A stretch of 64,000 nt of DNA from the NCBI RefSeq assembly GCF_030272615.1, contig NC_081413.1, positions 334,342,302 to 334,406,301 on the forward strand, written 5' to 3'. The position numbers and the translations under genes were made by a program. Origin of the DNA: Cryptomeria japonica (Eukaryota > Streptophyta > Pinopsida > Cupressales > Cupressaceae). The notes beneath the pieces are model-generated. The model saw nothing but the letters and a program-made list of their open reading frames with translations, had not been told where the DNA came from and did no database searches. Positions 59,851 to 64,000 of this stretch are shown piece by piece; within the stretch, counting starts at the first letter, position 1, and each line of letters begins with the position of its first letter.

Positions 59851-60913
59851 TATCTCTTATTCAATATCTCTAGTGAAACCCCCATGATCTTTTGTTGGAG
59901 TAGAATTTGTTATATTCTAGAAAGGGTCTTGTCCTTTGTTGATGGGATATTCATCTACCTCAAGAAATAACTATTCTTTTCTCCAACAAGAAGTGGAACT
60001 AAATGAAGATCTAGCACCATGAAATGAATCCTCAAAAGGATTACAATAGTTAGTTTTGGTAGATAATGATCTGGGTAAAATACTAATGTGGCTTTAGGAA
60101 ACATTATGTACTAGCTTAGCATACTCTAACAACTTTGGTGTGACATGCTACATCCAATTACGTCTCCATCAATATCTCTATTGTGTTTATGGATTGGGAT
60201 TCAATGTACTCTTTTTATACACAGATTTTACTTTGAACTAAGGAGGTTTGTATGTACTTGTCTTTCGATTGTATCCCTATTTCAAGAATTTCTTCTATCA
60301 ACAAATCGTTTGTTGTAAGTTGTACAAGTGGAAGCTTGAACATGCCTTCCATGCTAGCCTTGTTGATACGTTCAACACCATCTTGTGCAAAAAATCTTTA
60401 GAACTCCACTATTTCATTAAAGAGTGAGTAGTAGGGACAATCTAGGAGACTTACAGAGGTTTTGCAAGAGAGATAAATAGACCTAAATATTATGGCTTAA
60501 TAATGATCAATAGGTAAATAGATAAGAAACTCTCAATATCAAAATGACTTTCTCAATTGTCTTTACTAGAAATGGATAGATCAGCTAATAATGGCTTTAT
60601 GACTGTATGTCCATTGTCAACTTTAGACTCAATCCAAGAAGAGCTAGAACTAATATGCGATATCTAGATTTATGATCTCTATAATATAACAATCCCATAA
60701 TTATGTTTCCACACATCTATACCACAACACAAACATCATGCTAGTGTTCAACCATAGCAATTGATATCCTAATTATAGAATGTGAAATATGCACATAACT
60801 ATGAATAAATATTAAGAAAAACAAAGAAAGATGCTTATTGCAAACATAAATGACTAATGGACAAGAATTGAATTCATTGTAGATAGTTTTGAATATCAAA
60901 TTCACTTATTTGT
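59851..60913. other. No gene recognised
   Basis: AT-rich CACTA interior between the CWC22 and PPR fragments. Confidence 0.5.
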
Positions 60914-61642
60914 ATGCCTCAAAGAAATGTGGTTTCCTGGACTGCAATGATTGTCGGATATGCACAAAATGGATTTGTTGAGAAGGCTTTAGAAACTTTC
61001 AAGCAAATGCAATCAGCAGGTGTAAAGACAAATTCCACGACCTTTGCTACTATCCTCCCTGCCTATGCCAAAATGGGAGATTTGGAACAGGGTATGGACA
61101 TTCATCGAAGCATAAAGGATAGAGGGATTTTGTCAGATGTTGTAGTTGCAACTGCCCTGGTAGACATGTATGCAAAATGTGGAAGCATAGACAAGGCACG
61201 TGAACTGTTTGATAGAATGTTTGAAAGAAATGTTGTCTCGTGGACTACAACGATTGCTGGATATGCAAAAAATGGTTTTATCGAAAAGGCTTTAGACACT
61301 TTCAAGCAAATGAAATTGGAAGGCATAAAGCCAAATTCCACAACCTTTGCTAGCATCCTCCTTGCGTGTGCAAAAATGGGAGCTTTGGAACAGGGTATGG
61401 ACATCCATCAAAGCATAACGGATAGAGGAATTTTGTTAGGTGTTGTACTTGCAAATGCCCTGCTTGACATGAATGCAAAATGTGGAAACATGGACAAGGC
61501 TCGTGAATTGTTTGATATGATGCCACAAAGAGATGTTATCTCATGTGAACAATCAACACACGCGTATATGGGAGGAAGGGATTGCTGCTATAAAATTGAA
61601 CGCTCACTCCTCAATCATAGTTCTATGGTTTTACGAGATTAA
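60914..61642 (+). pseudogene. PPR protein fragment inside the CACTA element
   Basis: A 242-codon open frame starts MPQRNVVSWTAMIVGYAQNG. It contains two 101-residue units of PLS-type pentatricopeptide repeats (positions 1-101 and 102-202), each with VVSWT, GYA(Q/K)NGF(V/I)EKAL(E/D)TFKQM, NSTTFA(T/S)IL, AKMG(D/A)LEQGMDIH, A(T/N)ALxDM(Y/N)AKCG and KARELFD. A third unit starts (MPQRDVIS) and stops matching at about 61549, after which about 30 unrelated residues lead to a stop. PPR proteins of this type bind organellar RNA, usually with an N-terminal transit peptide and C-terminal E/DYW domains. Both are absent. No internal stop is present, unlike the CWC22 copy, so the capture may be recent. Confidence 0.85.
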
Positions 61643-61849
61643 ACTAGGACAATTAACCACCACATGTATATTTTTTGCAACATGAAATTAAAAAATTGGG
61701 CAATTTGAATCTACCTCCTACGCGGGATTGCAAGCAATGCCACAAATGCCTTCGACGCGGGTTTGATGTTCTTGGGGGTTGAAGTCGCCACGGACGCCTA
61801 CGCGGGAAATTTGCAATACAAATGAATTCCCCTCTTCTTTTTTTTAACT

Positions 61850-62019
61850 TATAATGGCCGTTGTTGTCAGAATTACGACGAACTCGAGCACTTTTTTGGA
61901 AAAAAGAAAATTCTCATTGCTAATGCCTTCTTCATTGAAACCAAATGGGAAATTTTCGTCGGAATTACGACGAATGCGGGCATTGTTTCAAAAAAAAAAT
62001 CAAATTTGGCCACAATATA
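61850..62019. repeat. CACTA right subterminal repeat region
   Basis: Two copies of the word (G/C)(T/G)C(A/G)GAATTACGACGAA (about 61868 and 61960), plus CGTCGG near the end. They match the left subterminal words in inverted orientation. Confidence 0.7.
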
Positions 62020-62069
62020 CCTTCTCCGTCGGAAATCTCAGTCGGAAATCTAGTCCAAATGTATTAGTG
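62020..62069 (-). repeat. CACTA right terminal inverted repeat
   Basis: Read on the minus strand it begins CACTAATACATTTGGAC, then TAGATTTCCGACTGAG and a second ATTTCCGACGGAG. Confidence 0.88.
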
Positions 62070-62072
62070 ATA
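62070..62072. repeat. CACTA target-site duplication, right
   Basis: ATA immediately after the right end. Confidence 0.75.
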
Positions 62073-64000
62073 CCATAGCCACTAAAGAACACTCAAAATA
62101 TGAGTAAGATAGTAATCCTAGGAAAAGAACATTCAAGAAAGTAATATTTTGATAGGATATGGGCTATTAAAGAAAGCAGAGGATTTGACCAAAGGGTTAC
62201 AAAGGTACCCACCTCTGTCAAAAGGAGATGAGCACACGGGCTTGACACAGTAATTTCAGTATCAAAGATCAAACATAGTATACAAAGCTAGCAGTAAGGA
62301 GCAAAATCAGTGATTGAAGCTTTGTTACAGAGAAGAAAGCTTGTACACAATAAGCACATACCATAGAGAGTACAATAAACAATCCAATCACCATGGCAAT
62401 AAAATAGACAAAGGACACTATCAAAAGGGTATTATGACAACATTTGAGGTGTTAATCCTTGTCAAAGAATAGATAGCGAGCATGGTTTGAACATATCAAT
62501 GCCATTAGAGCAGCCAAAAGGCAATGTACAGGCAGATGTAGAACAGACAACTCAATAATTTATGTTATCAATGACAATTTAAGGTTCTAGCTTCATAAAG
62601 CCACAATCACAACTCTAAATAAAAAATATTGAGTGTTTATGAGCACAAAGATCAAAGCCAGTCCTTCAAAAGGACATTTATAGTAGTAAAGAGTAGTGAC
62701 CTCTAAGGTAAACTGCTAAGAGAAAACAAGACCTATGACTCTCGCAATCATGTATGATCGACTCTCACAGACCCTAGTAGTACAAAATGCAGCAGAGAGC
62801 AAATCTACAGTTTCAGACTTTCTAAAAGGAAAGAAATCATAAAATCATTGAACATGTGACAATATGGAAAGATAAAGGTCTCAGACATAAGCCTAGGTTA
62901 ACATTGATATCACAGTCATAGCAATAATGGAGAAGATCACAGTCAAAGAGCACAATGAATTTTGAAGATAAAAGGGGAGGCTAGATCCATAGCAAGTAAA
63001 GGCATATACAGTGCACATAAATATACATTCAAAGGCAGAGATCAAGGCCTTCTAGTCATCAATACCATTTTAACAATCTCATAATCCAATAAAAGGACAA
63101 CCATTAAAGTGTGGACCATCAACAAATACATGATGATTCCATTCACAGTAAGAAGGTAAAACTCAATAAAGATAGTCCTGTGATATGCACAAAAGTTAGT
63201 CTCAGACTACCCAAAGGAAGGACAATCACCCATGATCATAAATTCAGAAAAATTTGAAAGGATATATTAATATATTGATATCCTTAAGGTGAAACCCTAA
63301 TTCATATTACACTACTCCCAGATTTAGAGAAAAACCATACAAGGAGGATACCATTCATTATGAATGATGATCAAGTGCCAAAGGGATTACACAAAGATTT
63401 AAAGAAAGATAGAGATAATTATTACTGTGACATTATATAGTAACAATAGTCCTTAGTCTAGGGCAGTCAGCTACAGGACAAAAATGGAAGTAGTGAACAA
63501 CACACAAAGATTCTAAAGCAATACATCACAGTACCAAACCCCACAAAGGTCAGTGACAACACACACGAGCATCTCATGAGCTTTATGAATAGTCAAGGGC
63601 TTAAAAAATGCAGATGAAAGAATATTCATGTGTAAAGGAGTAGTATGAGATTTATGAATAGTCAAAGATTGATGGCAGGGATTCATGCCTCATGATATAG
63701 TCCTTTGAGCAACATTAGGACAGAGCTTCATTAAGGTCATACTCCAAAGATACAGTCTTAAAATCCTAATAATGACATTGCTAGAACCATAAAAGGATAT
63801 AATTCTACACTAGTTAGAGAAATAGCAGAGATGCATTTTAGTCCCAAGTCCCACCATGCATCTAAGGATTCAATCACACTCAAACCCTAGGTACAATCAG
63901 AGGGAGGATGCTAGAGCAGATTTATAAGAGATTAGTTCAATCAAACAAATCACAGTCTATAAGCACTTAGAGGCATGTTCCAAATCAACATCATAAATAG
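62073..64000. other. Non-coding repeat flanking the CACTA element
   Basis: No coding sequence was recognised. Rich in ACAGTC, AAGACAA and AAGGACA words, like 45.9-46.8 kb and 31.5-32.7 kb. The CACTA element probably inserted into this repeat. Confidence 0.5.

Larger units (their letters stand above)
46837..62069. mobile_element. 15.2-kb CACTA (En/Spm) transposon carrying host-gene fragments
   Basis: The left end is CACTAGTACATTCAGAG. The right end, reverse-complemented, is CACTAATACATTTGGAC. Both are followed by GATTTCCGAC-type subterminal words. ATA flanks both sides (46834-46836 and 62070-62072), the 3-bp duplication expected for CACTA elements. A broken TNP2-like transposase lies inside on the minus strand at 56066-57675. 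CWC22 and PPR sequence and two gag-like ORF modules make up most of the rest. The transposase is dead, so movement would need a helper. Confidence 0.88.

Overview
The window looks like nuclear DNA of a seed plant with a large, repeat-rich genome. A gymnosperm is plausible but not proven. The evidence is plant-type genes broken by spliceosomal introns, layered LTR retrotransposons, CACTA and hAT-like DNA transposons, AT-rich spacers, and almost no intact long reading frame. No prokaryotic operon, CRISPR array or rRNA was seen.

Layout. 1-2052: decayed Ty3/gypsy gag-protease-RT. 2053-3428: hAT-like element with inverted ends. 4305-4682 (minus): three spliced exons of a probable TIN1 (tunicamycin-induced 1) gene, the best candidate for a living gene. 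7041-11310: a 4.27-kb TG...CA unit flanked by GAGCA, probably a giant solo LTR. 12.2 kb: long CT/CA microsatellite. 14491-15185 (minus): short retroposon with a 13-bp target duplication. About 15.9-21.6 kb (minus): Tat-like gypsy gag-protease remnant with LTR-like DNA. 22657-28711 (plus): nested gypsy LTRs, a leader full of a GCGGGTTTG motif, and a proline-rich frame cut off by a CACTA-type terminus at 28712. 33062-44938 (plus): exons of a dead MCM2 replicative-helicase gene, with one exon split by a LINE-like retroposon (35700-37391, 11-bp target duplication) and one intron split by a Ty1/copia element (37762-43913, LTRs, PBS, PPT, 5-bp duplication). 46837-62069: a 15.2-kb CACTA transposon with matching termini and ATA target duplication. 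62073-64000: non-coding repeat.

The CACTA element is the most notable object. Besides a broken TNP2-like transposase it carries a nearly continuous but mutated copy of the spliceosome factor CWC22, a second inverted CWC22 fragment, an uninterrupted PPR fragment, and two modules of an uncharacterised gag-like or plant-mobile-domain-like ORF family with ATCGAT-rich repeats. The pattern fits gene capture by a large CACTA element.

Most nonsense codons in MCM2, CWC22 and the retroelements are at Gln, Arg or Trp positions (CAG/CAA to TAG/TAA, CGA to TGA, TGG to TAG), as expected from deamination of methylated cytosines in silenced DNA. Family assignments come from recognised motifs and remembered family patterns; no database search was possible.
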